Origin: Parathalassolituus penaei
GTDB lineage: Bacteria > Pseudomonadota > Gammaproteobacteria > Pseudomonadales > Oceanobacteraceae
Assembly: GCF_026626885.1 (NCBI RefSeq)
Contig: NZ_JAPNOA010000059.1
Location: forward strand, 186,327-250,326
Reading direction: 5' to 3'
DNA: 64,000 nucleotides
Position numbers and translations under genes: made by a program
Notes under the pieces: model-generated
Told to the model about the DNA's origin: nothing
Databases searched by the model: none
What the model saw: the letters and a program-made list of their open reading frames with translations, nothing else
In this document: positions 35,627 through 45,931 of the stretch, piece by piece
Numbering within the stretch: position 1 is the stretch's first letter
Layout of the letters: every line of letters starts with the position of its first letter

Positions 35627-37693
35627 CTACTGCCCCGCTTGCGGCGCTGCGGTTAACGTCATTCCCTCTGCCACCGTTCTGGCGGTGCGCTGGAACGTTG
35701 AACGCAGCCGTAACGCCATCCCTTCCACCAGCACCCGCTGGTTCTCCGGCATTCCGGCATCTTCCAGCGCCTGTAACAACTGGCTGCTGGCGCGGCTGAG
35801 ATGGGGGCTTTCCTCGCCCCGGCTGGCGGCGAGATAACTGCTGGCGACCGCGTGTAACCATTGTTGATAACTCTGGCGGGCGTCGGTGGTTTCGGCATTA
35901 CTGATCAGTCGTCGCAGTCGCAAGGCAACATGGCCAAGATTAAGGCCGGTCAGGCCAAGGTCGGTGATGTAACGATCGGCACTGGTGCGGTCGGATGCCG
36001 ACAGCTTCAGCAAACGATCACCCATCCGGCCGTTGAACCAGTCTTCGTTGTGATCGGGTTCGGCAAGGCTGCGGAGGTCGCGGGCGGTGGCTTCGAGCCA
36101 GCGCCGTTGCATGGTCTGATTGGCGGGTGCGGTGATGATCTGGAACACCCAGTACAACACCCCAACGCCCACCATTACGCCCAGCGCAATGCTGAGGGCG
36201 GTGCCGACATCAAACGACATACCGTTGCCGGGGCGCACAATAATGGTCAGCGGAATCAGGAATCCCAGTCCCCACGGCAAGGTTGGGCGATTGGCCAGCA
36301 GCAACAGGCCGGGGAAATAAAACGCCCCCATCACCAGCACCAGAATTTCGGCATCACCACTGGATTGCGCCAGCAGGGCCAACACTACCAGCCCAGCAAG
36401 TGCCGCCGCCGCGGTGCCCTGCACCAGACGTTTCACCAGCACCGATACGGTGGCCAGCGGCAGGTGTGAAAACATGATGGAAAACACCACCGGCATCATC
36501 ATCAGCATTTGTGCCGCCGGACTGGCGGTCGCGATCCACAGGGTGGTGCCAATGGCGAACATCAGCATGGTACGACTGGCATTGATCAGGGCTGGCAACC
36601 AGTCGCGCGTGGTCTGGATCGAGCTGGCCTTGAGCAGGGTGTCATCGGGCTGTTCCAGCGCCTGCCAGGCTTTCAGTGCCACCTGAAGGTCGGATAACAG
36701 CTCCACCATCATGTTGGCCATGCGGCTTTGCAGGGCGGAGTTGAACGACTGCTGACGGCTCTGCTCCTGCAGGCGGCGGCGTAACTCCTGCACCAGTTCC
36801 AGCGCTTCCGGGTAATCACGGGTAGTGGCGGCGGCTTGCAGCACCGCGCCGGTTTCGCGCATGGCCTGCTGATACCAGGGTTCAACCTGTAACGGGTAAT
36901 AACGCTGAAAGCGCCCGAGAATCTGCACGGTGGCCATCAGCGACATCACCCGGTTGGCGAGCAGGCTGGCAGCCCGGGCGCGGCCCGGCCCCTGCGGTCC
37001 TTCAAACGCGACCGCACTGGTGTCGTCACTCATGGCCATCAGGCTGTCGAGAATACGGTCGGCGGCCTGATGACGCTGTTGGTGGGCACTGTCGGGGCTG
37101 GTTTCCAGCGCCATGTAACTGAGGGTTTCGTTCAACAGGGTACGACCATGCGCACGCAGGCCATCCTTGACACTTACCGGCCACAACAGCTGGCTGACCA
37201 GCACCGCACACAGTGAACCTAACACCAGTTCGGCCACCCGCGAGGTGGCGATGGCAAATACACTGGCGCTGCTGGTGGTACTGGCATCCGCCATGGTTAA
37301 CATCACCACCAGCGCTGCTGACATACCAGCCATGGCAAAGCCATAGGTGTGATTGGGGCTGCGGACGGTTGACGCCAGTGCCGAGTTCAGACCAATCCAC
37401 AGGCCAATACAGCAGAGTGCCAGTTCCGGATACGGCATCAGGAACGCCAGTACCAGAATCCCCACCAGCGAGCCGACCAGCGTGCCGCCTACCTGGTACA
37501 TGCCTTTCTGGATCACCAGTCCGGTTTCCGGCCGTACCTGCAGGAACACCGCCGAGACCACCGCCCAGTACGGGCGATCAAGCCCCAGAGCCATCGCCAG
37601 CAACAGGGCCAGCGCCATCGAAATCACACCCTTGATGGCAAAAATCACTGCCTGACGGCGAGGTAACAGCAGGGTTTCCAGCAGCAGTTTCAT
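35627..37693 (-). CDS. FUSC-family (AaeB-like) efflux membrane protein
   Basis: A 688-residue inner-membrane protein with two sets of about five to six hydrophobic helices (front: ALALLLAMALGLDRPYWAVVSAVFLQVRPETG; middle: MLFAIGTTLWIATA onward) separated by soluble regions, the FUSC/AaeB layout. Relatives export aromatic carboxylic acids with an HlyD-type partner. That partner and a DUF1656 protein are encoded just upstream in the same direction, 9 bp away. It faces the DASS carrier gene across the repeat-rich gap. Confidence 0.88.
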   Translation of the reverse strand: MKLLLETLLLPRRQAVIFAIKGVISMALALLLAMALGLDRPYWAVVSAVFLQVRPETGLVIQKGMYQVGGTLVGSLVGILVLAFLMPYPELALCCIGLWIGLNSALASTVRSPNHTYGFAMAGMSAALVVMLTMADASTTSSASVFAIATSRVAELVLGSLCAVLVSQLLWPVSVKDGLRAHGRTLLNETLSYMALETSPDSAHQQRHQAADRILDSLMAMSDDTSAVAFEGPQGPGRARAASLLANRVMSLMATVQILGRFQRYYPLQVEPWYQQAMRETGAVLQAAATTRDYPEALELVQELRRRLQEQSRQQSFNSALQSRMANMMVELLSDLQVALKAWQALEQPDDTLLKASSIQTTRDWLPALINASRTMLMFAIGTTLWIATASPAAQMLMMMPVVFSIMFSHLPLATVSVLVKRLVQGTAAAALAGLVVLALLAQSSGDAEILVLVMGAFYFPGLLLLANRPTLPWGLGFLIPLTIIVRPGNGMSFDVGTALSIALGVMVGVGVLYWVFQIITAPANQTMQRRWLEATARDLRSLAEPDHNEDWFNGRMGDRLLKLSASDRTSADRYITDLGLTGLNLGHVALRLRRLISNAETTDARQSYQQWLHAVASSYLAASRGEESPHLSRASSQLLQALEDAGMPENQRVLVEGMALRLRSTFQRTARTVAEGMTLTAAPQAGQ

Positions 37694-37702
37694 AAACAGG
37701 CC

Positions 37703-38593
37703 TTACTGCGCAGCGGCAGCGTCAGACGGAGTTGCCACCGCTTGCAGGTGCACCGATGCACTCATGCCGGAACTCAGGTGCAGGTCGGCCGGAATGGCAT
37801 CAAGACGGATGTCTACCGGAATGCGCTGGGCCAAGCGTACCCAGTTGAAGGTTTGTTGTACCTGCGGCAGCAGCTGGCCATCAGCGGTGGTGTTGGCGTT
37901 GGCGATACCACGGCCAATACCGATCACGGTGCCGGTCAGGGGTTGTGGATAACCCATCAGGGTAATGGTCGCCTGCTGGCCTTCGTGAATCTGCGCCAGT
38001 TTGGTTTCTTCAAAATAGCCAGTGACATAAAACGAGTTGGCCTTGACCAGCGACAGCACCGACTTGCCCTGGGATACCCAGCTGCCAGCGTTCAGACCCG
38101 GATTGATCAGGGTGCCATCGGCCGGTGCGGTTACACGGGTACGTTCAAGGTCGATACGATCGGCGGCCAGACGGGCACGCGCCAGAGTCAGGGCGGCACG
38201 GGCCGAATCGGTATGAATACGGAAAGTTTCGAGGTCTTCCTGACTGATGGCGTTGGTGCCATTCAGCTGCTGACGACGGCGAAACTGATGTTCGGCCAGT
38301 TCCAGTGCCGCTTTGGCCTCTTCCACCGTGGCTTCATCTTCCGCAATGGCCGCCTTGTAACGCTGGTCATCCATGGTGAACAACAGATCACCGGCTTTGA
38401 CTTCACGGTTGTTGGCAGCATCCAGATGGGTGATCCAGCCCGACACATCGGGTGCCAGGGTAATGACTTCGGCCCGTACCCGGCCGTCGCGGGTCCAGGG
38501 TGAATACAGATAATGATTCCAGACCTGATACCCCACCAGCAGCGCGGCGGCGGCCACCAGCAAGGTGAATCCTGCGCGTAGAACGGTTTTCAT
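37703..38593 (-). CDS. HlyD/AaeA-type membrane fusion protein
   Basis: A 296-residue periplasmic adaptor anchored by one N-terminal helix (VLRAGFTLLVAAAALLVGYQVW). The lipoyl/barrel part starts RVRAEVITLAPDVSGWITHLDAANNREVKAGDLLF. A coiled-coil hairpin spans roughly residues 80-145, and the second lipoyl half has VTAPADGTLINPGLNAGSWV. It couples the FUSC protein to the outer membrane. GGGAG precedes the ATG. Confidence 0.92.
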   Translation of the reverse strand: MKTVLRAGFTLLVAAAALLVGYQVWNHYLYSPWTRDGRVRAEVITLAPDVSGWITHLDAANNREVKAGDLLFTMDDQRYKAAIAEDEATVEEAKAALELAEHQFRRRQQLNGTNAISQEDLETFRIHTDSARAALTLARARLAADRIDLERTRVTAPADGTLINPGLNAGSWVSQGKSVLSLVKANSFYVTGYFEETKLAQIHEGQQATITLMGYPQPLTGTVIGIGRGIANANTTADGQLLPQVQQTFNWVRLAQRIPVDIRLDAIPADLHLSSGMSASVHLQAVATPSDAAAAQ

Positions 38594-38597
38594 ATTG

Positions 38598-38798
38598 TCA
38601 GGCTCCCCATATCCAGACGACTAATCCCAGGTAACACACCAGCAGCGACAGATCGAACCAGGCGGGTTTCCACAACCAGCGCCGCAGGTTCAGACGCTGC
38701 ATCAGCCATTGGGTAAGCCATAACATCAACAGGGCGAGTGGGACAAACACAACCAGTGGGCTGAACAGCACACCAAAAAGCGGTATTTCATGAAGCAT
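38598..38798 (-). CDS. DUF1656 (AaeX-like) small membrane protein
   Basis: A 66-residue protein with two membrane helices (FGVLFSPLVVFVPLALLMLW and LSLLVCYLGLVVWIWG). It begins MLHEIPLFGVLFSP, the usual DUF1656 start, after GAGGAG. It heads the efflux operon, as AaeX does in the aae operon of enterobacteria. An in-frame ATG eight codons upstream is less likely. Confidence 0.88.
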   Translation of the reverse strand: MLHEIPLFGVLFSPLVVFVPLALLMLWLTQWLMQRLNLRRWLWKPAWFDLSLLVCYLGLVVWIWGA

Positions 38799-39403
38799 GC
38801 AGCTGCTCCTCGTGCGGGCCATCCGCGAACCCTTGAGCAGGTATTCCGGATGTCTTCAGTAGAACATGCGGCAGCGGTTACGTTCTACGAGCAAACTGCA
38901 TCAGACTGTTCCGAACCTATTTGTAAAATAGAATTGCGCGGGGAGTCAGACTTATCCGCTCAAGCAAATTACCGTCCAGAAAGTTTTTCGGAGAGTCCGC
39001 AATCAGGGAAGGGTAAAAGCAACAACCATTCAAACATGATCATTTGCTTTCAGAAATCAACATGACAAAGCAACCACAAAGCATAAGTAAACATAGCGCA
39101 GCTCGACCATTCAGAAACCAATTTAACCAACCATCTCCAGAACAAACTCCCCAAAAAAACCTGCCATTAAAAATTCACAAAACCCAAACTCGCGTTATGG
39201 AATCCGAAACTGAAATAGCCATCAGAAAAATCGTACATGACCATTGCCATCATCAAAAATATCGACGCAACCAGAATAGCTTTCAACAATCCAGCGTCAG
39301 CATCTATACAAAATTTCTCAGTGCTTGCCAGATTATTGATGAACTCCCAATAACAATAAAATCAGCACCCCTGTAAAAGCGCCATGCTAAAACCTGCAGC
39401 CAA
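38799..39403. other. AT-rich intergenic stretch
   Basis: About 600 bp upstream of the efflux operon, clearly richer in A and T than the rest. It must hold the leftward efflux promoter. A 110-codon rightward frame (39044-39376) has atypical composition and no ribosome site and is not accepted. The composition suggests acquired or decaying DNA. Confidence 0.45.
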
Positions 39404-39817
39404 TTACGACTTGGCACTCTCAGAAAAACTCAATTCACTCAAGAAGTTTTGCGCTTGCGGAGAATTCGAGTACAAATAGAAATATCCACATCCGGTAACC
39501 AGAACTGCATACTCGAAATACAAAACACTTTTGTACCTGACTTCAATGAAATCATTGACAAGAACTTCTGTTTTTCTCTCCACCCACGGAAAGAAAATCA
39601 TGTACTCCGAGAACAAAAATGCACCCTCAACTTTTTCTATAGATAAAACAATACTTCTGGGGCCCATAAGAACACTCAAAAAAAGAGGAAAAGCAACTAG
39701 TGACGCAGCACCCCAAGCACCCAGCTCAAAAAAATAAACACCAATAAAAAGCTGCAACAGCATCACAAAAAAATTCAAAAAACCACGACTTTTCAACACA
39801 TATACAAATTGCCCCAT
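39404..39817 (-). CDS. Hypothetical small membrane protein
   Basis: A 137-residue protein with two N-terminal membrane segments (FLNFFVMLLQLFIGVYFFELG and AASLVAFPLFLSVLMG) and a C-terminal half with a hydrophobic strand (YAVLVTGCGYFYLYSN). The ATG at 39817 has AGGTG just upstream; a GTG two codons earlier is possible. The base composition is AT-rich relative to its neighbours, as are its flanks, suggesting transfer. The soluble segment SIEKVEGAFLFSEYMIFFPW gives no firm family match. No function is proposed. Confidence 0.5.
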   Translation of the reverse strand: MGQFVYVLKSRGFLNFFVMLLQLFIGVYFFELGAWGAASLVAFPLFLSVLMGPRSIVLSIEKVEGAFLFSEYMIFFPWVERKTEVLVNDFIEVRYKSVLYFEYAVLVTGCGYFYLYSNSPQAQNFLSELSFSESAKS

Positions 39818-39912
39818 AATCACACCTAAAAATACTCACGAAACCTTATAAAATATTAGAGACGCCACTTTCAAAAACACACCCACACGTACAACAACCG
39901 CAATATGCATCA

Positions 39913-40333
39913 TTAAAAATCAGCAAATATCAGAGTAACATCCACAGCAACTTTGTTATTCGATATTTTTTCGCCAATAAAAAACGGATTATACATATCG
40001 CGCTCAAAATCCTCTGACAGATCAAACAACAATACTCGAATTCCAGGACCAGTGCTGTGGCTTGATGCTGGTTTTGAGCAGGCCATCACTCGATACGATT
40101 AAGCTCACCATACCGTCCGACGTGAAATCCGCTTGTTTTTGCAGGTTATTCGGGGCTCAGTGGCTGAATATCGTGCTGATACAACAGCCCCCCAATAGGA
40201 ATATACCGGACCGGAAAAATCCTGTGCGATCAGTTTTGCCTGAGTGCTCTCAAGATCGCGTTTTAACTACCAGGAATTCTCTGAGTGTTACCGTAGCGCT
40301 GCAATCCTCTTCAAAATCCTGAAATTTTCCCAT
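39913..40333 (-). pseudogene. Decayed gene with about three frameshifts
   Basis: Leftward from an ATG at 40333 the DNA encodes MGKFQDFEEDCSATVTLREF. It continues in a second frame (DLESTQAKLIAQDFSGPVYS) after an AAAA run, in a third (QADFTSDGMVSLIVSSDGLL) after an AAAAA run, and ends in another frame (FDLSEDFERDMYNPFFIGEK) before TAA at 39913. Joined, these would give a protein of ~145 residues. The family is not recognised. Either a real pseudogene or clustered sequencing indels in homopolymers would explain it. Confidence 0.4.
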
Positions 40334-40371
40334 AAAAAAACCAGCCATCCGGTTTCCCGGAGGCTGGTTTT
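40334..40371 (-). terminator. Rho-independent terminator of the glyA-sdaA operon
   Basis: Leftward reading gives AACCAGCC..GGCTGGTT with an inner CCGG stem, followed by seven T residues. It lies 27 bp after the serine dehydratase stop. Confidence 0.88.
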
Positions 40372-40397
40372 GTATTCGGTTGCGAATCAGGAGCTGA

Positions 40398-41801
40398 TCA
40401 GCACTCGATCACGTTTACCGCAAGGCCACCACGTGAGGTTTCCTTGTATTTGTCGAGCATGTCGCGACCGGTATCACGCATGGTCTGGATCACCTTGTCG
40501 AGAGAAACAAAGTGCTCACCGTTACCACGCAGCGCCAGTGCCGCGGCGTTGATGGCTTTCAGTGACGCCATGGCGTTACGTTCGATACACGGAACCTGAA
40601 CCAGACCACCAATCGGATCACAGGTCAGGCCGAGGTTGTGTTCCATACCGATTTCAGCGGCGTTCTCAACTTGCTCTGGAGTACCGCCGGTGGCTTCCGC
40701 CAGACCAGCCGCCGCCATGGCACAGGCAGAACCCACTTCACCCTGACAGCCTACTTCAGCACCGGAGATCGAGGCGTTTTCCTTGAACAGGATGCCTACG
40801 GCTGCGGCGGTCAGCAGGAATTTGATTACGCCCTCTTCGTCTGCGTTCGGGCAGAAGTTGAAGTAGTAATGCAGTACCGCAGGAATGATACCGGCAGCAC
40901 CGTTGGTTGGTGCGGTAACCATACGACCACCGGCCGCGTTTTCCTCGTTCACCGCCAGGGCGTAGAGGTTAACCCAGTCCATGGCACCCAGAGACGGGGT
41001 GATCATGTCCATGCGGGTACGGTTTTTCAGGTCGCGGTACATGGAAGCCGCACGACGGCGAACTTTCAGGCCACCCGGCAGGATACCCTCGTTGCGAATA
41101 CCGGCTTTGACGCAGTCTTGCATCACTTGCCAGATTTTCAGGATACCGGCACGGATTTCAGCTTCCGTACGCCAGGCTTTTTCGTTTTCCATCATCACTT
41201 CAGCAATCGACATGCCGTTGGCCTTGCAGATTGCCAGCAGTTCAGCGCCAGTACGGAAACGGAACGGCAGCTGGGTAGAGTCTTCGACAATACGGTCAGC
41301 ACCGGTGGCGGTTTCATCCACCACGAAGCCACCGCCTACTGAGTAGTAGGTGGATTCTTTCAGCAGTTTGCCGTTGGCATCCCACACGTGAAAACGCATA
41401 CCGTTGCTGTGGAACGGCAGGGTTTCAATGCGGTGATAAATCAGGTCGTTTTCGCTATAGGCGATGGTGTGTACTGGCAGGCCGTCAGCCTGACAGGCGT
41501 CCAGCAAACGCAGGGAGCCTTCTTCGGAGATAGCATCGGCGCGTGGGCGAACGATTTCCGGGTCAACCAGTTCCGGGCTGTGACCTTCCAGACCGAGCAA
41601 TACTGCCGGGCCGGTGCCGTGGCCTTTACCAGTGGCGCCCAGGGAGCCGAACAACTGACACTGCAGACGAGCAACATTGCTGAGAATGCCCTCTTCGTGC
41701 AAGGCCAGCGCAAACATACGAGCCGCTTTCATCGGCCCGACGGTATGGGAACTGGAAGGACCAATACCGATTTTGAGCATATCAAACAGACTGATAGCCA
41801 T
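40398..41801 (-). CDS. sdaA: L-serine dehydratase (L-serine ammonia-lyase), single-chain 4Fe-4S type
   Basis: A 467-residue enzyme converting L-serine to pyruvate and ammonia with a labile 4Fe-4S cluster. The beta domain starts [27 protein letters not shown]. The alpha domain holds the catalytic/cluster segments [20 protein letters not shown] and [20 protein letters not shown]. It lies 54 bp after glyA in the same direction, so glycine from sarcosine oxidase can go through serine to pyruvate. The Pseudomonas betaine pathway uses the same pair (sdaB there). The symbol is by family; sdaB would be equally valid. Confidence 0.93.
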   Translation of the reverse strand: MAISLFDMLKIGIGPSSSHTVGPMKAARMFALALHEEGILSNVARLQCQLFGSLGATGKGHGTGPAVLLGLEGHSPELVDPEIVRPRADAISEEGSLRLLDACQADGLPVHTIAYSENDLIYHRIETLPFHSNGMRFHVWDANGKLLKESTYYSVGGGFVVDETATGADRIVEDSTQLPFRFRTGAELLAICKANGMSIAEVMMENEKAWRTEAEIRAGILKIWQVMQDCVKAGIRNEGILPGGLKVRRRAASMYRDLKNRTRMDMITPSLGAMDWVNLYALAVNEENAAGGRMVTAPTNGAAGIIPAVLHYYFNFCPNADEEGVIKFLLTAAAVGILFKENASISGAEVGCQGEVGSACAMAAAGLAEATGGTPEQVENAAEIGMEHNLGLTCDPIGGLVQVPCIERNAMASLKAINAAALALRGNGEHFVSLDKVIQTMRDTGRDMLDKYKETSRGGLAVNVIEC

Positions 41802-41855
41802 GATTTCCGGACCTCAAAGGATAAGCTCCGGGGCGCTGCCCCGGAGCGGGGAAGC

Positions 41856-43118
41856 TTACTCGGCGTAGGCCGGGAACTTCTTGCACAGGCCTTCGACCTG
41901 TTCTTTAACCATAGCAATGATTCCGGCTTCATCCTTGGTGCCCAGTACGGACAGGATGTCAGAAATCCAGTTAGCCAGGTCGCGGCATTCGGCTTCTTTC
42001 AGACCACGGGTAGTCACCACCGGAGTACCAATACGCAGACCAGAGGTCACGAATGGAGACTGTGGATCGTTTGGAACCGCGTTCTTGTTAACGGTGATAG
42101 AGGCAGCGCCCAGAGCAGCGTCAGCCGCCTTGCCAGTCAGACCCTGTTTGATCAGGCTCAGCAGGAACAGGTGGTTGTCGGTACCGCCGGAAACCACGTC
42201 GAAACCACGCTCAACGAATACGTCGGCCATGGCTTTGGCGTTTTTCACAACCTGCTGCTGGTAAGCAGCAAATTCTGGTTGCAGGGCTTCCTTGAACGCA
42301 ACCGCCTTGGCAGCGATTACGTGCATCAGAGGGCCACCCTGGCCACCCGGGAATACTGCAGAGTTCAGTTTCTTCTCCAGGTCGGCGTTAGCACGAGCCA
42401 GGATCAGACCACCGCGTGGGCCACGCAGGGTTTTGTGAGTAGTGGTGGTCACCACGTCGGCGTACTGCATCGGGTTTGGATAAACACCAGCAGCCACCAG
42501 ACCGGCTACGTGAGCCATGTCGACGAACAGGTAAGCGCCAACAGAGTCAGCGATTTCACGCATACGAGCCCAGTCAACCACGCGGGAGTAGGCAGAGAAA
42601 CCACCAATCACCATTTTTGGCTTGTGCTCGGCAGCCAGAGCGGCCATCTGTTCGTAATCGATCTCGCCTTCAGCGGTCAGACCGTACTGAACAGCCTTGT
42701 ACATCTTGCCGGAGAAAGAAACGCTGGCACCGTGGGTCAGGTGACCACCGTGCGCCAGGCTCATGCCCAAAACGGTATCGCCCGGCTCACACAGAGCCAT
42801 GTAAACAGCGGCGTTCGCCTGGGAACCGGAGTGCGGTTGAACGTTGGCGTAATCCGCGCCGAACAGTTCTTTGGCACGGTCGATGGCCAGCTGCTCAACC
42901 ACGTCTACGTATTCACAGCCGCCGTAATAACGCTTGCCTGGGTAACCTTCAGCGTACTTGTTGGTGAGCTGGGAGCCCTGGGCTTCCATCACGCGTGGGC
43001 TGGTGTAGTTCTCGGAGGCGATCAGTTCGATGTGATCTTCCTGACGCGCCACTTCTTTCTGCATGGCTGCCCAGAGATCCGGATCAAAGCCTTCGATGCG
43101 ATCTTGCTTGTTGAACAT
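41856..43118 (-). CDS. glyA: Serine hydroxymethyltransferase
   Basis: A 420-residue PLP enzyme joining glycine and methylene-THF to serine. The family signature [20 protein letters not shown], the PLP-lysine segment [16 protein letters not shown], and [15 protein letters not shown] are all present. The ATG at 43118 ([16 protein letters not shown]) gives the standard N-terminus; the frame is open 17 codons upstream but without a better site. Its pairing with serine dehydratase marks it as the catabolic copy. A housekeeping copy probably lies elsewhere. Confidence 0.94.
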   Translation of the reverse strand: MFNKQDRIEGFDPDLWAAMQKEVARQEDHIELIASENYTSPRVMEAQGSQLTNKYAEGYPGKRYYGGCEYVDVVEQLAIDRAKELFGADYANVQPHSGSQANAAVYMALCEPGDTVLGMSLAHGGHLTHGASVSFSGKMYKAVQYGLTAEGEIDYEQMAALAAEHKPKMVIGGFSAYSRVVDWARMREIADSVGAYLFVDMAHVAGLVAAGVYPNPMQYADVVTTTTHKTLRGPRGGLILARANADLEKKLNSAVFPGGQGGPLMHVIAAKAVAFKEALQPEFAAYQQQVVKNAKAMADVFVERGFDVVSGGTDNHLFLLSLIKQGLTGKAADAALGAASITVNKNAVPNDPQSPFVTSGLRIGTPVVTTRGLKEAECRDLANWISDILSVLGTKDEAGIIAMVKEQVEGLCKKFPAYAE

Positions 43119-43925
43119 GAGTCGTACCCCTGAATTCATTATGGCCGTGCTTGCAGCCACGGATTGCACTGTGTCAGGGGCATACTAACGACGGGGGCAT
43201 AGGCCGATATGTCCACTTACGGCCAGCGAATGACAAAAAGCGACGATGCCGAAAATGACGGCCAAATGGTTATTTACTCGCCACAACAGAACAGTCGCTA
43301 GACCAAGGTTTGTACGACCAACCTGCTCCACCGAGACCCTTGAGAAGAAAATTCCGGCTTGCCAGCGCGTCCATGGTTGACCAAGGACCTGGTACCCGCT
43401 CTGGCTTGTCGGGATGGTGATGAATCACGAAGCCTGTTTGATGGTATAGCGAGCTACGTCGAAAACCGGCAACACCGTTCAAACATTCCGTAGCCAGCCC
43501 CTTTCAGGATGGTGAGAAACAATCACACCAGGCTGCAAAAATATACACCCCGGTATTGCGAGTACCGTTTTTTATCAAAAAAATCAGAAATACCACAATT
43601 GACATAAATGTACGGAACAGTACCATTCGTGACATCTCATAACACAAGGAATGGTTTGATGATTTTAGCCACCCCCACCTCGTTTAAAATCCTTTCGACT
43701 GAACAATGTTCATCTATTGATAACAAGCCCCGTCTTGCTGGCGTTGGTTTCTTGTGGCGCTGGAGCATGATCACAGCCACCGAGCCAATATCGGATTTCA
43801 TCTGAATACCAATACTCATATTCATCCAGACAGCCGTTATCATACCGACCATGGCGTGACATTCTGGAAGTAAACAAGACTACAGCAGCCGGATGCTATC
43901 CGGCCGATTTTCAAGGTGAACACTC
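43119..43925. other. 807-bp divergent intergenic region with a MITE remnant
   Basis: Contains the leftward glyA promoter region, with a partial dyad GGCCGATATGTCCACTTACGGCC-like segment around 43202-43223, the MITE remnant at 43383-43500, and the upstream part of the lipoprotein duplication (from about 43830). Short open frames on both strands near 43608-43852 overlap each other and are not accepted. Confidence 0.45.
43383..43500 (-). mobile_element. MITE-like element remnant
   Basis: AAGGACCTGGTACCCGCTCTGGCTTGTCGGGATGGTGATGA follows the inverse of the copy at 23.4 kb, with the CTCTGAATAACTC part of the terminal repeat deleted; the nested palindrome is degenerate. The other half is lost. Confidence 0.55.
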
Positions 43926-44624
43926 ATGAAAAACAGTTATTTTCTGCCTTTTTTGGCCGGCATGGTATTAGCCCTGCCAGGATGTGGCGAAACCATTACC
44001 ACCAATATTGAAATCAGCCAGAACGGAGAACCGTATCTGATACCGGTACAAGAGTTTGATGGCACAGTGACCTGGCCAGAGATTACCGAGAACGAGGTAA
44101 CGGCAACACTGGAATATCTGGATGGGAAAATATACTGGGATCAGCGCTCTCCTGAACGACAGGCAGCTGTTACGGAATTAAAAGACTGGGTTGAATATAA
44201 CGACGGGGTTATAAATGGAGAGCAACACCCCTATATTGTGGTAATCCCCATTACATCTTCCCATGAAATTCGTCCGAAAAAAACTGGAGGACGTTCTGGC
44301 TGGAGGCTAATGCAATTGGAGCGCTGCGTAGAAAACTATTATATAGGCGATACGAGAATGCTTATCAGAAGAGATAACACTCCCGAAGTTATTGATGGGG
44401 TGTATCACTACAATCTTTATGCGCCATACAATGAAATGGTATCAAGTTTGCTTTTGGCCTACATTTCAGATATTTGCATTAGTTATGACTTTTCTTCGGG
44501 TGGCGCAGGAGAAAACTTAGAGGACACATATGTTATGAAATCCAACACTCTGGTCATTCCAGCAGACGAAATCAAACAGGCGCTGGATTACTGGAATATT
44601 CCCCATGAACTGCCGCAGGAATAA
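43926..44624 (+). CDS. Hypothetical lipoprotein, tandem paralogue 1
   Basis: A 232-residue protein with a lipoprotein signal, MKNSYFLPFLAGMVLALPGCGE; the lipobox Cys is at residue 20. After it the protein is mostly beta/coil, with two further cysteines (ERCVENYY and SDICISY) that may form a disulfide. The C-terminal segment VIPADEIKQALDYWNIPHEL is identical in the second copy. RBS AAGGTGAACACTC precedes the ATG. No known family was recognised. The pair sits between glyA and gbcB but shows no metabolic link. Confidence 0.7.
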   Translation: MKNSYFLPFLAGMVLALPGCGETITTNIEISQNGEPYLIPVQEFDGTVTWPEITENEVTATLEYLDGKIYWDQRSPERQAAVTELKDWVEYNDGVINGEQHPYIVVIPITSSHEIRPKKTGGRSGWRLMQLERCVENYYIGDTRMLIRRDNTPEVIDGVYHYNLYAPYNEMVSSLLLAYISDICISYDFSSGGAGENLEDTYVMKSNTLVIPADEIKQALDYWNIPHELPQE

Positions 44625-44800
44625 TCGTTTGATTCCAGGGTGTTTATGTAACGATAACGCCAATGCCAATATTACCCAAATAGAGTGTGCCGACAGAGAA
44701 AATCGTTATAGTCGTTATCATACCGACTATGGTGTGACGTTCTGGAAATAAATTCACAGTGGCTGGATGCTATCCGGCCACTTTTTCAAGGTAAATATTC

Positions 44801-45499
44801 ATGATAAAACTCCATTTTCTGCCTTTTTTGGCCGGCATGGTATTAGCCCTGTCGGGATGTGGCGAAACCATTACCACCAATATTGAAATCAGCCAGAACG
44901 GAGAGCCATATCTGATACCAGTACAAGAGTTTGATGGCACAGTGACCTGGCCAGAGATTACCGAGTACGAGGTAACGGCAACACGGGAATATCTGGATGG
45001 GAAAATATACTGGGATCAGCGCTCCCCTGAACGGCAGGCAGCCGTTACGAAATTGAAAGACTGGGTCGAATATAACGATGGAGTTATAAGCGGGGAACAA
45101 TATCCATATATTGTGGTAATACCTATTACATCTTCTCATGAAATTCATCTGCAAAAAACCGGAGGACTTGATGACTGGATACGCTTACCACTGAAGCGTT
45201 GCGTAGAAAATTATTACATCGGCGATACGAGAGTGGATATAAGAAAAGACAAAAAACCCGAAGTTATTGATGGCGTTTACCACTACAATCTTTACGCTCC
45301 ATACAATGAAATGGCATTACGCCTGTTATTAGCTTACATTTCAGATATTTGCATTAGCTATTACTCCTCTTCGGGTGGCACAGGAGAAAGTTTAAGTGAC
45401 ACCTATGTTATGAAGTCCAACACTCTGGTCATTCCAGCAGACGAAATCAAACAGGCGCTGGATTACTGGAATATTCCCCATGAACTGCCGCAGGAATAA
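44801..45499 (+). CDS. Hypothetical lipoprotein, tandem paralogue 2
   Basis: A 232-residue copy of the gene 875 bp upstream, with signal MIKLHFLPFLAGMVLALSGCGE and the same length. The first ~90 and last ~25 residues are nearly identical to paralogue 1. The middle (residues ~115-160, SHEIHLQKTGGLDDWIRLPL) has diverged most. The duplication includes ~100 bp of upstream DNA (GTTATCATACCGAC, GGATGCTATCCGGCC). This points to a recent tandem duplication with change focused in one region. Confidence 0.7.
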   Translation: MIKLHFLPFLAGMVLALSGCGETITTNIEISQNGEPYLIPVQEFDGTVTWPEITEYEVTATREYLDGKIYWDQRSPERQAAVTKLKDWVEYNDGVISGEQYPYIVVIPITSSHEIHLQKTGGLDDWIRLPLKRCVENYYIGDTRVDIRKDKKPEVIDGVYHYNLYAPYNEMALRLLLAYISDICISYYSSSGGTGESLSDTYVMKSNTLVIPADEIKQALDYWNIPHELPQE

Positions 45500-45613
45500 T
45501 CGTTGTGAAAACATGCCCTGCTCAGCTGCTTTGGATATTATTTCTGTGCTCATCGTTCTGTCTTGCCGCTGTTTCAGCGGCATCAGTATTGTCTGATGCA
45601 TGATTGAGGGGAA

Positions 45614-45635
45614 TTGGCATGGTTAGCCATGCCAA
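45614..45635. terminator. Perfect 9-bp hairpin past the second lipoprotein gene
   Basis: TTGGCATGG-TTAG-CCATGCCAA. It lies 115 bp after the lipoprotein stop and lacks a T run, so a terminator role is uncertain. Confidence 0.4.
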
Positions 45636-45661
45636 ATTCGCTCCCACGCCCCCCCCAATCC

Positions 45662-45931
45662 CGATTTCGCCCAGCGCAGCTGGCCACCGTTAATTGCCCT
45701 TTGGGCGAGCCGAAATTCCCCACAATGGACGTGCATGCGCCAGATGTCGGATAACGCTCCGCTCTTCCGACCTACATAAGGCACTTCAATCAACACCGAT
45801 TTCACCCAGCGCAGCTGGCTGCCGTTAATTGCCCATTGGGCGAGCCAGGATTCGCCACAACGAACGTGCATGCGCCAGATGTCGGATAACGCTCCGCTCT
45901 TCCGACCTACATAAAGCACTTCAATCAACAC
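45662..45931. repeat. Two 135-bp tandem units, left arm of the structured repeat joined to a REP-like palindrome
   Basis: Units 45662-45796 and 45797-45931 both begin with the first ~70 bp of the structured repeat (CCAGC/GCTGG hairpin, GGGCGAGCC) and then switch to CGCCAGATGTCGGATAACGC, where GTCGGA pairs with TCCGAC 14 bases later. A full structured repeat follows without a gap. Confidence 0.85.

Noticed and set aside
39044-39376. 110-codon rightward open frame in AT-rich DNA
   Set aside because: No ribosome site, low-complexity composition and no recognisable fold; it may be a chance opening.
43608-43852. Overlapping short open frames on both strands before the lipoprotein genes
   Set aside because: They occupy the same DNA, have no good start sites, and no family was recognised.
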